From the NCBI RefSeq assembly GCF_900128975.1, contig NZ_FQVC01000010.1, forward strand, positions 62,001 through 126,000: a stretch of 64,000 nt of DNA, given 5' to 3'. Both the position numbers and the translations under genes were made by a program. Positions 44,246-54,197 of the stretch are shown here, piece by piece (the stretch's first letter is position 1; the number at the start of each line of letters is the position of its first letter). Source of the stretch: Devosia limi DSM 17137 (GTDB taxonomy: Bacteria > Pseudomonadota > Alphaproteobacteria > Rhizobiales > Devosiaceae). Below the pieces are notes generated by a model, which worked only from the letters and a program-made list of their open reading frames with translations, was not told the DNA's origin and searched no databases.

Positions 44246-45112
44246 ATGACCATGTTCGGCAAGACAGCACTAACGACGATCTCCGCAATCGCGCTATCGG
44301 CATTGGCTGGCACCGCAGTCAGCGCTGCAACGCTCGCAGAGATCCAGGCGGCGGGCACGATCCGCATCGCCGTCGCCAATGAAATTCCCTATGGCTATGT
44401 CGATCCGAGCGGGACGGCGCTGGGTGCCGGCCCCGATGTTGCCAAGGCACTGATGGACGAATTGGGGGTCGAGAATATCGAGTGGGTCACCACCAATTTT
44501 TCTTCGCTCATCCCAGGCCTGCAGGCTGACCGTTTCGACATGGTCGCCGCCGAGATGGCGATCCTTCCCGATCGGTGTGGCCAGGTGCTGTTTTCCGAGC
44601 CGAACACCTCTTATGGCGAAGGCCTGCTGGTTGCCGAGGGCAATCCGAAGGACATTCACGCCTATAGCGACTTCGCCGACAAGCCTGACCTCAAGGTCGC
44701 CATCATGGCTGGCGCCGATCAGCTCGAAATGATGCAGAAGCTCGGGGTTGCCGAAGCCAATCTGGTGACGATCGCGTCCAATGCCGACGCCATTTCGACG
44801 GTGTCGACCGGTCGTGCCGATGCCTATGCGGCCACCAGCCTGACGGCCAGCGGCCTGGCCAGCCAGGGCAAGGGTGTTGAAGTGGCCGCGCGCTTTAGCG
44901 ATCCCGTGGTGGATGGCGAGCCGGTCCGCAGCTGGGGCGGCTTCACTTTCGCCAGCGGCAATGAAGAGCTGCGCGATGCCGTCAACGATGCGCTCGGCGC
45001 ATTCAAGCAGACACCCGAATGGGCCGAAGTCCTGACCGGCTATGGCTTTACGCAGGCCGATGTCGACGGCTCGGCTGAGCGCACCACCGCCGAGCTCTGC
45101 GCCGCCAAGTAA
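44246..45112 (+). CDS. ehuB: ectoine/hydroxyectoine ABC transporter substrate-binding protein
   Basis: A 288-residue periplasmic protein. The ATG at 44246 follows CAGGAG; the signal peptide covers residues ~1-23. The mature chain IRIAVANEIPYGYVDPSG, GAGPDVAKALMDELGVENIEWV and DMVAAEMAILPDRC match EhuB, which holds ectoines in an aromatic cage. It begins the import half of the locus directly after the synthesis genes. A 15-base-pair hairpin follows its stop. Confidence 0.93.
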   Translation: MTMFGKTALTTISAIALSALAGTAVSAATLAEIQAAGTIRIAVANEIPYGYVDPSGTALGAGPDVAKALMDELGVENIEWVTTNFSSLIPGLQADRFDMVAAEMAILPDRCGQVLFSEPNTSYGEGLLVAEGNPKDIHAYSDFADKPDLKVAIMAGADQLEMMQKLGVAEANLVTIASNADAISTVSTGRADAYAATSLTASGLASQGKGVEVAARFSDPVVDGEPVRSWGGFTFASGNEELRDAVNDALGAFKQTPEWAEVLTGYGFTQADVDGSAERTTAELCAAK

Positions 45113-45128
45113 TCCGGGGCAATCAACG

Positions 45129-45168
45129 CGCATCTTGGGCGGGTGCTCCGGCGCCCGCCCAAGATGCG
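45129..45168 (+). repeat. strong hairpin between ehuB and ehuC
   Basis: CGCATCTTGGGCGGG (45129-45143) and CCCGCCCAAGATGCG (45154-45168) form a perfect 15-base stem with a 10-base loop and no T-run. It likely protects the 3' end of the ehuB message, so more binding protein is made than permease. Confidence 0.8.
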
Positions 45169-45195
45169 TTCCTCCCTCTTGACCGGGATCAATCC

Positions 45196-45867
45196 ATGCA
45201 ATGGACTGACTATATCTCCCCCCTGATGCAGGGGGCTTGGGTCACCGTCCAGTTGACCGTGTTCTCCACCATTCTGGGCGCTGTGCTGGCCTTCGTGTTC
45301 GGCATTGGCAAGCTCTCGTCGAACTGGGCATTCAGGGCCATTTCGGTGGCCTATATCGAAGTGTTTCGCGGGACCTCGCTGCTGGTGCAGCTGTTCTGGC
45401 TGTATTTCGCGCTGCCGCTGGCCGGCACGGCGATGGGCATCGACCTGCGCTTGCCGCCGGTGCTTGCCGGCGTGCTGGCGCTTGGTCTCAATATCGGGGC
45501 CTATGGCGCCGAGGTGGTGCGGGGCGCGATAGCGGCGGTGCACCAGGACCAGCATGAAGCGGCCCGGGCGCTGAACTTCAGCGCTCGACAGACGCTCTGG
45601 GGGATCGTGATCCCGCAGGCCATACCCGAGATGATGCCGTCATTCGGCAATCTGGCCGTGCAGAACCTCAAGGATACCGCGCTCGTCTCGTTGATCAGCC
45701 TGGGTGATCTGACATTTCGCGCCGAGCAGATCCGCAATTTCACCCAGGACAGCACGACGATCTATTCGATGCTGCTGGTGATGTATTTCGGCATGGCTCT
45801 CGTTCTCACCGCCATTATGCGGGGGCTGGAACGCTATGCCACGCGCTGGCGCACGGCGAGGAGCTAG
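45196..45867 (+). CDS. ehuC: ectoine/hydroxyectoine ABC transporter permease
   Basis: A 223-residue His/Glu-type amino acid permease with about five helices. YIEVFRGTSLLVQLFWLYFALPL and the EAA loop EAARALNFSARQTLWGIVIPQAIP are typical. Position between ehuB and ehuD, four bases before the next gene, fixes the identity. Confidence 0.92.
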   Translation: MQWTDYISPLMQGAWVTVQLTVFSTILGAVLAFVFGIGKLSSNWAFRAISVAYIEVFRGTSLLVQLFWLYFALPLAGTAMGIDLRLPPVLAGVLALGLNIGAYGAEVVRGAIAAVHQDQHEAARALNFSARQTLWGIVIPQAIPEMMPSFGNLAVQNLKDTALVSLISLGDLTFRAEQIRNFTQDSTTIYSMLLVMYFGMALVLTAIMRGLERYATRWRTARS

Positions 45868-45870
45868 ACC

Positions 45871-46563
45871 ATGCTGTTTGGATTTGAATGGGATCTTTCG
45901 AGCCCGCTGGCCTTTGCCCTTTCCATCCTGCCGATCCTTCTGATCGGCATGTGGGTGACCATTCAGGCCGCGGTGCTCGGCTTTGCCGTGGCGCTGGTGC
46001 TGGGACTGGTCTGGGCAGTGCTGAAGGCGGCCCGATCGCGGTTTATCGCCTGGCCGGCCTCCGTCGTCACCGAGTTCATCCGGGACACGCCGCTCCTGGT
46101 ACAATTGTTCTTCCTGTACTACGTGCTGCCTGAATACGGCATCGTCTTGCCGGCCTTCATGACGGGGGCCCTGGCGCTCGGCATCCAGTACAGCGCCTAT
46201 ACGTCCGAGGTATATCGTGCCGGGCTGGAGGCCGTGGCCAAGGATCAGCACGAGGCCGCGCGCGCGCTGAATCTGTCGGCGGCTCGCACCTTTACCCACA
46301 TCGTCGTGCCCCAGGCGGTGCCGCGCATCGTGCCGGCAATGGGCAATTACCTCGTTTCGATCATGAAGGACGTGCCGGTGCTGTCGGTGGTGACGGTGCT
46401 GGAAATGCTCAACGTCGCCAAGATCGTGGGCGACAGGACGTTCGACTATCTCGTGCCGCTGTCCATGGTTGGCGGTCTTTACCTTATCATGACGCTGGTC
46501 GCGTCGGCCGGCGTCCGCCTGCTCGATGGCTGGCTTCCCAAGCAGGGGATACCCTTGAAATGA
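45871..46563 (+). CDS. ehuD: ectoine/hydroxyectoine ABC transporter permease
   Basis: A 230-residue partner of EhuC, with the matching EAA loop [29 protein letters not shown] and about five helices. [23 protein letters not shown] is the usual second-helix stretch of this permease family. Its TGA overlaps the ATG of ehuA by four bases (ATGA), showing translational coupling. Confidence 0.92.
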   Translation: MLFGFEWDLSSPLAFALSILPILLIGMWVTIQAAVLGFAVALVLGLVWAVLKAARSRFIAWPASVVTEFIRDTPLLVQLFFLYYVLPEYGIVLPAFMTGALALGIQYSAYTSEVYRAGLEAVAKDQHEAARALNLSAARTFTHIVVPQAVPRIVPAMGNYLVSIMKDVPVLSVVTVLEMLNVAKIVGDRTFDYLVPLSMVGGLYLIMTLVASAGVRLLDGWLPKQGIPLK

Positions 46564-47330
46564 GCGACCCGATCATAAAATTTGACAAGGTCGTCAAGCG
46601 CTTCGGTGATCTGACAGTGCTCGACGCACTCGACTTCGAGGTTATGCGCGGCGAGAAAGTGTCGATCATCGGGCCTTCGGGATCGGGGAAATCGACTGTG
46701 CTGCGCATCCTGATGACACTGGAAGGCATCGATGGCGGTTTGGTCACCGTGGGGGGCGAGCCGCTCTGGCATGAGCCCGGGCCGGATGGGCTGAGGCCCG
46801 CCAGTGAGGCGCATCTGCGCAAGATGCGGGCCCAGCTTGGCATGGTGTTTCAGCAGTTCAACCTGTTCCCGCATATGACAGTGCTGCGCAATATCACCGA
46901 GGCGCCCGTCAAAGTGCTCGGCCTGAGCAAGGCGGATGCCAAACTGCGGGCCGAGGAACTGCTGGAGCGGGTCGGCCTGGCCGATCAGGCGCAAAAATAC
47001 CCCCATCAATTGTCGGGTGGGCAGCAGCAGCGGGTGGGCATCGCCCGTGCCCTGGCCATGCGCCCAAGCATTCTGCTGTTTGACGAGCCGACTTCAGCAC
47101 TCGATCCCGAGCTGGTCGGCGAGGTTCTCAATGTCATCGGCCAATTGGCGGAAGAGCACGACCTGACCATGCTGCTGGTCACCCACGAGATGCGCTTTGC
47201 GCGCGAGATCTCGGACCGGGTCTGCTTCTTTGATCAGGGGCAAATCCGCGAAGAGGGCACGCCCGAGGAACTCTTTAGCGATCCCAACGAGGACCGCACC
47301 CGGGAATTTCTCAAGGCGGTTCTCGATTAA
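46560..47330 (+). CDS. ehuA: ectoine/hydroxyectoine ABC transporter ATP-binding protein
   Basis: A 256-residue ATPase with Walker [17 protein letters not shown]-loop [15 protein letters not shown], signature [15 protein letters not shown], Walker [17 protein letters not shown] and switch [11 protein letters not shown]. It completes the Ehu importer. No eut catabolic genes follow, so the ectoine taken up here is probably kept as an osmoprotectant rather than eaten, unless eut genes lie elsewhere. Confidence 0.93.
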   Translation: MSDPIIKFDKVVKRFGDLTVLDALDFEVMRGEKVSIIGPSGSGKSTVLRILMTLEGIDGGLVTVGGEPLWHEPGPDGLRPASEAHLRKMRAQLGMVFQQFNLFPHMTVLRNITEAPVKVLGLSKADAKLRAEELLERVGLADQAQKYPHQLSGGQQQRVGIARALAMRPSILLFDEPTSALDPELVGEVLNVIGQLAEEHDLTMLLVTHEMRFAREISDRVCFFDQGQIREEGTPEELFSDPNEDRTREFLKAVLD

Positions 47331-47381
47331 ACTTCGAAAATTACGGAACGAACCGGCGATCGGCGCACTTTAGATCAATCG

Positions 47382-49040
<1,659 letters not shown>

Positions 49041-49050
49041 CTTGCGGCAG

Positions 49051-49626
49051 TTAGCCTGAAATGTTCTGTTGCCGGCCTCGCCGTTCCGCCATCTGAGTCT
49101 GGCGCATCATTCTGAACCTGGTGACCAGAGCGCGCACGGCGAGGTAAAACAAGGCGTAGACGAGAATGGCTATTGGCAGTCCGCCGATCATCATGGCCTT
49201 GAATGTCGGCCACGCCGCTGCGAAGCCGTCAGCAAAGAAACCGCCTTCAATCTGTTCTGCGGTCATCGCCAGACGGGAGCCGTCCGCAGCGCTCGCGTCA
49301 CCACCACCGGTCGCCCAATGGCCGACGCTGTAGGACGCTGCGAAGAAAAACGGGAAGGTGAGGGGGTTGCCCCATGCCGTGCCAATGGCGGCCGCGATCA
49401 TGTTGCCACGCGTGATGAAGGCCAGGACGAAGCCGAGAAAGAAGTGCAGGCCGATGAGCGGGAACATCGAGACGGCAGCCCCGGACGCCACGCCCGCGGC
49501 GATGGCATGCGGACTTGCCGACAGGCGCATCACGCGCTTGCCGAGATATCTGCCATAGCGGCGCAGCCCCATGCGTGGCCACACAACGTCCCGGATTCTA
49601 TTGGATAGACCAGCCCTCACGCTCAC
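49051..49626 (-). CDS. DUF2062 family membrane protein
   Basis: A 191-residue protein with three or four hydrophobic segments (GVASGAAVSMFPLIGLHFFLGFVLAFI; IGTAWGNPLTFPFFFAASYSVG; PIAILVYALFYLAVRALV). ASPHAIAAGVASGAAVSMFPL and GTAWGNPLTFPF are the DUF2062 hallmark. Function unknown. The gene ends ten bases from the BCCT gene, convergent to it. Confidence 0.87.
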   Translation of the reverse strand: MSVRAGLSNRIRDVVWPRMGLRRYGRYLGKRVMRLSASPHAIAAGVASGAAVSMFPLIGLHFFLGFVLAFITRGNMIAAAIGTAWGNPLTFPFFFAASYSVGHWATGGGDASAADGSRLAMTAEQIEGGFFADGFAAAWPTFKAMMIGGLPIAILVYALFYLAVRALVTRFRMMRQTQMAERRGRQQNISG

Positions 49627-49847
49627 CCCCGATGGTTGCTCGCTACCTTAGACTATAGGTGTACGGGCCAGCCAGCAAAACCATTGTGAGCGAGCGATCG
49701 GGGGGCAATCCAGCTGGTGAATGCTGGCGAATGCCGGGGATTGCTGCAAGCTGCTGCATGCGCGGCGCGACCGGCGACGATTGGTTCTTTTTATCCTCAC
49801 ACGGCTCTGACACTATCGCAGGCACGACAGGGAGGACTGTCCGGCCA

Positions 49848-51647
49848 GTGAAGAGCCATCTCATCAAGCGCGTGCATCTTGCCGCAGCGGGTATTCTCGC
49901 TATTGCCGGACTGCTGTCGATCGCCGTCTGGTGGGTCGCGCTGGAGAATGGCAAGGCCCGTGTCGGCGCGCAATTGCAGGACCGACTGACCATCACGCTG
50001 CGCTCGGTGGAGAGCGAGGTCGAGCGCTTCCGCTATCTGGCCGGGGTGGTGGGCGAGGATTCCCGCATCGATGCAATGCTGGCGGGCGCGCCGGCCGGAA
50101 TTGAGCGGCGCACAAATCTATATCTGCAATCGGTCCGCGAGCGTTCAGGCGCCGATGAAATCTATCTGCTGGACCTGTCCGGCACGACCCTGGCGGCGAG
50201 CAATTGGAATGAGGCGGGCAGCTTTGTCGGCATCAACTACAGTTTCAGGCCCTATTTCAGCGATGCCATAACCCGCGGCGAGGGGCGCTATTATGCGGTT
50301 GGCGTGACCACCGGGAAGCCGGGTTATTTCCTTTCCGCGCGGGTCGATGGCGATGGCGGGCCGCTTGGCGTGGTGGTGGTCAAAGTGGACATGTCGCCCC
50401 TCGAAGAGGCCTGGATGCAGACCGCGGAACTTACCGGGTTGGCGGACCAGGCCGGGGTGATTTTTCTCACTGGCCGTCCGGACTGGAAGTACCGCCCGCT
50501 GCGCGTCCTCTCGCGTGATGGGGCTGCCGCCATTATCGCCGAGCGGCGTTATGACAATATCGATGTGACCCAGCTCGATCCCCTGGTGCCCCCGGACGCC
50601 GATCCGGGCTCGCCATCCATCGCAACGGCCGAGGGCAGCGTGGTTCTCGGGATTGCGGCTGTGGAGCCGGACGGCTGGCAATTGTTCACTGGCCTGCCGA
50701 TGCAGCCGGTGCATGAAGCGGCCCGGCTGGTTGCCGGGGTGGCGGCGATGGGATTTCTGCTGGCGTCGGCGGTCAGCCTGTTCTTCTGGCAACGGCGGCA
50801 GATCGTGCGGCTGAAGCTGGAACAGAATGCAGTGCTGGAACGCCGCGTGGCCGAGCGCACCGCGGCTTTGGCCCGTGAGGTCGACGAGCACAAGCGCACC
50901 GAGGTGGAGCTGCGCCACACCCATGAAAGCCTTATCCATGCTGCCAAGCTGGCCGCATTGGGTCGCATGTCGGCGGCCATTGTGCATGAGGTGAGCCAGC
51001 CGCTGTCGGCGCTGGACAACACACTCGCCGCAGCCGGCCTGCATGCGGAGCGCGACGCCAAGGCGCAGGTGACCAAAAGCCTGACCTCGGCCCGCGACCT
51101 GCTGCGCCGCATGCAGCGCACGGTCAAGCATCTCAAGACGTTCTCGTCGCGCCAGGACGCCAGTGCGCCCGAACCCGTCGACATCGCTTCGGTGGTGGAG
51201 GCCGCGCTGGAAATCGTCGATCCGCGCGCCCGCGAATCCGCGGTCGCGATCAACAATGGCGTGCCGGCCGGATTGCCGATGGTGTCCGCGAGCCAATTGC
51301 GGCTCGAACAGGTGCTGATCAACCTGCTGCTGAACTCCATAGACGCCACCGCCGGGGCCGGCAATTCCCAGATCACCATCGGCGCCGCCCAGGTTGGCGA
51401 CAGTGTCCAATTGCGCATAGCCGATACCGGGGGCGGCATTCCCGATGACATCATGCGGCGCATGTTCGAACCCTTTTTCACCACCAAGACGACCGGGGAA
51501 GGCCTGGGCCTTGGCCTGTCGATCAGCCGTACCATCCTTGAAGAGTTTGGCGGGGGCGTCAGCTTCGCGCCGGGCGCTGGGGGCGGGACCGTGACACTCG
51601 TGCAATTGCCGCTCCATGTCGCCGACCGGATGCGGGTGCGGGCATGA
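49848..51647 (+). CDS. sensor histidine kinase, DctB-like
   Basis: About 599 residues with the GTG at 49848 (GGGAGGA upstream, slightly far away). A transmembrane helix (residues ~7-28) precedes a ~260-residue periplasmic dCache-like sensing domain (with YSFRPYFSDAITRGEGRYYAVGVTTGKPGYFLSAR). The second transmembrane helix is near residue 300, and a coiled coil (LERRVAERTAALAREVDEHKRTEVEL) follows. The kinase core has phospho-acceptor His380 in AIVHEVSQPLSALDN, the N box INLLLNSIDAT, DTGGGIPDD, and EPFFTTKTTGEGLGLGLSI. DctB kinases sense C4-dicarboxylates or related solutes. Its last bases overlap the regulator gene. Confidence 0.92.
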   Translation: MKSHLIKRVHLAAAGILAIAGLLSIAVWWVALENGKARVGAQLQDRLTITLRSVESEVERFRYLAGVVGEDSRIDAMLAGAPAGIERRTNLYLQSVRERSGADEIYLLDLSGTTLAASNWNEAGSFVGINYSFRPYFSDAITRGEGRYYAVGVTTGKPGYFLSARVDGDGGPLGVVVVKVDMSPLEEAWMQTAELTGLADQAGVIFLTGRPDWKYRPLRVLSRDGAAAIIAERRYDNIDVTQLDPLVPPDADPGSPSIATAEGSVVLGIAAVEPDGWQLFTGLPMQPVHEAARLVAGVAAMGFLLASAVSLFFWQRRQIVRLKLEQNAVLERRVAERTAALAREVDEHKRTEVELRHTHESLIHAAKLAALGRMSAAIVHEVSQPLSALDNTLAAAGLHAERDAKAQVTKSLTSARDLLRRMQRTVKHLKTFSSRQDASAPEPVDIASVVEAALEIVDPRARESAVAINNGVPAGLPMVSASQLRLEQVLINLLLNSIDATAGAGNSQITIGAAQVGDSVQLRIADTGGGIPDDIMRRMFEPFFTTKTTGEGLGLGLSISRTILEEFGGGVSFAPGAGGGTVTLVQLPLHVADRMRVRA

Positions 51648-52981
51648 CACGGGGCAGGATCGTCTTCATCGACGACGAGAAGCAGCTCTGCGCGGCGGCG
51701 GAGGACTGGCTGAGTGTTTCCGGCTTCACCGTTACGACATATCAAAATCCGGCACAGGCGCTGCGCGAGATCGACCCGCAGGACTGGGACTGCGTGGTGT
51801 CGGACCTGCGAATGCCCGGAGCGACTGGTTTTGACGTGCTGACCCATTTCCGGGCGGCCGATAGCGACCTGCCGGTCATCCTGCTGACGGGGCATGGCGA
51901 TGTGCCGGTCGCCGTCAAGGCCATCCAGATCGGGGCCTATGACTTTATCGAGAAGCCCTATGATGCCGACATGCTGGTGGCGGTGCTTGACCGGGCCGTG
52001 GAGCGCCGTCGGCTCAGGCGCGAAATTGATCTTCTGCACGATGGTGCCGGGGCGCCGAGTATCGAGGACCGGCTGATCGGCATATCCCCGGCCATGGTTG
52101 CGCTGCGCCGGTCCGTCGTCCAGCTGGCCAGTGTCAATGTCGACGTCCTGATTACCGGGGAAACCGGCACAGGCAAGGAGGTGTTGGCGCGGGCACTGCA
52201 CGAATTCGGCGCGCGGGCGGCGGGCAATTTTGTCGCCATCAACTGCGCGGCCGTGCCCGAGTCGATCTTTGAGAGCGAGATCTTCGGACACGACAGGGGG
52301 GCCTTCAGCGGCGCCGCCAGTGAGCGCGCCGGCAAGTTCGAATATGGCCAGAACGGCACGGTGTTTCTCGACGAGATCGAATCCATGCCGCTGGCGCTGC
52401 AGGCCAAGGTGCTGCGGGCCCTCCAGGAGCGGACGGTCGTACGGCTGGGGTCCAACCGCGAACGCGCCATCGACGTGCGCTTCATCGCTGCCACGAAAAC
52501 GGACCTGCGGCGCGAAAGCGCGGCCGGGCGGTTCCGTGCCGACCTCTACTATCGTCTGGCCACGGTGGAGCTGGCCATCCCGCCGCTGGCCGAGCGGCGG
52601 GAAGATATTGCGTTGCTCCATGGGGTGTTCGCGCGGGCGGCGGCGGAACGGTTCGGTCTGGCACTGCCACAGGACACCGATCTGACCTGGCTCAGCGAGC
52701 AGGCTTGGCCTGGCAATGTGCGCGAGCTCAAATCCGCGGCCGAACGCGCAGTGCTCGGACTGGCCAGCCCGACATCGACGCGGGTGCCAGGCGGGCGGGC
52801 GGCGCCGTTGCCGGATCGGGTGGCGCGGTTTGAAGCCGAGGCCATCGCGCAGGCCCTGCGCATGACCAATGGCTCGACCGCCGAGGCGGCCGAGCAGCTC
52901 GGCCTGCCACGTCGCACGCTGAACGAGAAGATAGCCCGATATGGCCTGCGCGGCGCCGACAGAGCGGCCATGGAGCCCTGA
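51644..52981 (+). CDS. sigma-54-dependent response regulator, DctD-like
   Basis: A 445-residue activator. The receiver domain (residues ~5-120) has Asp54 in VVSDLRMPG as phosphorylation site and Lys104 in EKPYD. The AAA+ domain has Walker A GETGTGKE (172-179), Walker B FLDEIE (near 241), and the sigma-54 contact loop GAFSGA (219-224), where most family members have GAFTGA. The C-terminal Fis-type HTH reads TAEAAEQLGLPRRTLNEKIARYGL. ATGA overlap with the kinase couples translation. The sigma-54 promoter 115 bases downstream is its obvious target. Confidence 0.93.
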   Translation: MTRGRIVFIDDEKQLCAAAEDWLSVSGFTVTTYQNPAQALREIDPQDWDCVVSDLRMPGATGFDVLTHFRAADSDLPVILLTGHGDVPVAVKAIQIGAYDFIEKPYDADMLVAVLDRAVERRRLRREIDLLHDGAGAPSIEDRLIGISPAMVALRRSVVQLASVNVDVLITGETGTGKEVLARALHEFGARAAGNFVAINCAAVPESIFESEIFGHDRGAFSGAASERAGKFEYGQNGTVFLDEIESMPLALQAKVLRALQERTVVRLGSNRERAIDVRFIAATKTDLRRESAAGRFRADLYYRLATVELAIPPLAERREDIALLHGVFARAAAERFGLALPQDTDLTWLSEQAWPGNVRELKSAAERAVLGLASPTSTRVPGGRAAPLPDRVARFEAEAIAQALRMTNGSTAEAAEQLGLPRRTLNEKIARYGLRGADRAAMEP

Positions 52982-52986
52982 GGCGC

Positions 52987-53032
52987 TGGCAACAATCCGC
53001 CAGGCGCTCTCCAGGCTGGCGGATTGTTGCCA
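52987..53032. promoter_or_regulatory. 17-base inverted repeat: candidate upstream activator site and/or terminator
   Basis: TGGCAACAATCCGCCAG (52987-53003) and CTGGCGGATTGTTGCCA (53016-53032) are perfect inverted copies around a 12-base loop. It starts 5 bases after the regulator stop and ends about 65 bases upstream of the sigma-54 promoter. That is the distance expected for a DctD-type enhancer. The hairpin could also terminate the two-component operon (GGTTTT follows), so it may do both. Confidence 0.7.
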
Positions 53033-53095
53033 GGTTTTGCCGGGCGATCAGCTCTTGGCCGCCGCATTGCCGTAGATAAGCGCGCAAACCTGCGC

Positions 53096-53111
53096 TGGCA
53101 TGGCACTTGCT
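53096..53111 (+). promoter_or_regulatory. sigma-54 promoter of the TAXI TRAP operon
   Basis: TGGCATGGCACTTGCT has the invariant GG (53097-53098) and GC (53109-53110) ten bases apart, matching the -24/-12 consensus TGGCAC-N5-TTGC(A/T) closely. It lies 70 bases before the binding-protein ATG. Confidence 0.85.
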
Positions 53112-53180
53112 AAGTCATGGGGAGTGCTGCCGTGGAGAAGGCGACAGCGCAATCATAATCATGCCAGGGAGGAAATCTGC

Positions 53181-54134
53181 ATGACCATTCGTACCGCAAG
53201 CAAGCTTGCCGGAATTGCCGTGGCCATTGCTGGGCTCAGCGCGCCAGCGGCCACGGGTCAGGAATTCATCAATATTCTGACCGGCGGAACCTCGGGTGTC
53301 TATTACCCGCTCGGCGTCGCGCTTTCGGAAATCTATGCCGAAGAGATCGACGGCGCGCGCACCCAGGTTCAGGCGACCAAGGCCTCGGTGGAAAACCTCA
53401 ACCTGTTGCAGCAGGGTAAGGGCGAACTCGCCTTTGCATTGGGGGACTCGGTAAAGTCAGGTTGGGACGGGGTCGAAGAGGCCGGCTTCCCGCAGCCGCT
53501 GACAGAACTGCGCGCCATCGCCGCCATTTATCCGAACTATGTGCAGATCGTGGCGACCGCCGAATCCGGCATCGAGACGCTGGCAGATCTCAAGGGTCGG
53601 TCGATTTCGGTCGGCGCGCCGGCATCGGGCACAGAGCTCAATGCCCGCGCCATTTTCGCGGCGGCAGGCATGAGCTACGAAGACCTGGGCAAGGTGGAAT
53701 TCCTGCCCTATGCCGAGTCCGCCGAACTCATCAAGAACCGCCAGCTCGATGCAACCCTGCAATCGTCCGGCCTGGGCGTGGCGTTCATCAAGGATCTCAG
53801 CGCCACGATGGACATCAACATCGTGGCGGTGCCCGCCGAGGTGGTCGAGGGGATTGGCGCACCCTATACGCCATCCGTCATTCCGGCCGGGACCTATGAC
53901 GGACAGGACGCCGATGTCAGTACCGCTGCCATTGGCAATGTCCTTGTCACGCATGCCGGCGTGAGCGACGAGACGGCCTATCAGATGACAAAGCTGATGT
54001 TCGAAAACCTGGAACGTCTCAAGGCCTCGCATTCGGCAGCTGCAAGCATTGACCCCGCAACGGCTCTGAACGGACTGAGCATTCCCCTGCATCCGGGCGC
54101 TGAGCGTTATTATCGCGAAGCCGGGCTGCTCTAG
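53181..54134 (+). CDS. TAXI family TRAP transporter solute-binding protein
   Basis: A 317-residue periplasmic protein with a signal peptide (residues ~1-26, ending ATGQE). The mature start FINILTGGTSGVYYPLGVALSEIYAE and the ending SIPLHPGAERYYREAG are the TAXI hallmarks. The ATG follows AGGGAGGAAA. It is only distantly similar to the other TAXI protein at 21884, so a different substrate is likely. Control by the adjacent two-component system and sigma-54 promoter is strongly suggested by layout. Confidence 0.93.
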   Translation: MTIRTASKLAGIAVAIAGLSAPAATGQEFINILTGGTSGVYYPLGVALSEIYAEEIDGARTQVQATKASVENLNLLQQGKGELAFALGDSVKSGWDGVEEAGFPQPLTELRAIAAIYPNYVQIVATAESGIETLADLKGRSISVGAPASGTELNARAIFAAAGMSYEDLGKVEFLPYAESAELIKNRQLDATLQSSGLGVAFIKDLSATMDINIVAVPAEVVEGIGAPYTPSVIPAGTYDGQDADVSTAAIGNVLVTHAGVSDETAYQMTKLMFENLERLKASHSAAASIDPATALNGLSIPLHPGAERYYREAGLL

Positions 54135-54141
54135 CTGTCTT

Positions 54142-54168
54142 GGTCCGGGGCGTGCATCGCTCCGGACC
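54142..54168 (+). repeat. hairpin between TAXI binding-protein and permease genes
   Basis: GGTCCGG (54142-54148) and CCGGACC (54162-54168) form a 7-base stem between the two genes. There is no T-run. It probably plays the same expression-balancing role as the stronger element at 22904. Confidence 0.5.
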
Positions 54169-54197
54169 GTTCTCTGCCGGTTTCTGGGAGGAAAACC

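Noticed and set aside
49659..49847. Upstream extension of the histidine kinase frame by 63 codons
   Set aside because: The extra codons lie before the transmembrane start, lack a ribosome site, and the GGGAGGA site precedes the GTG at 49848.
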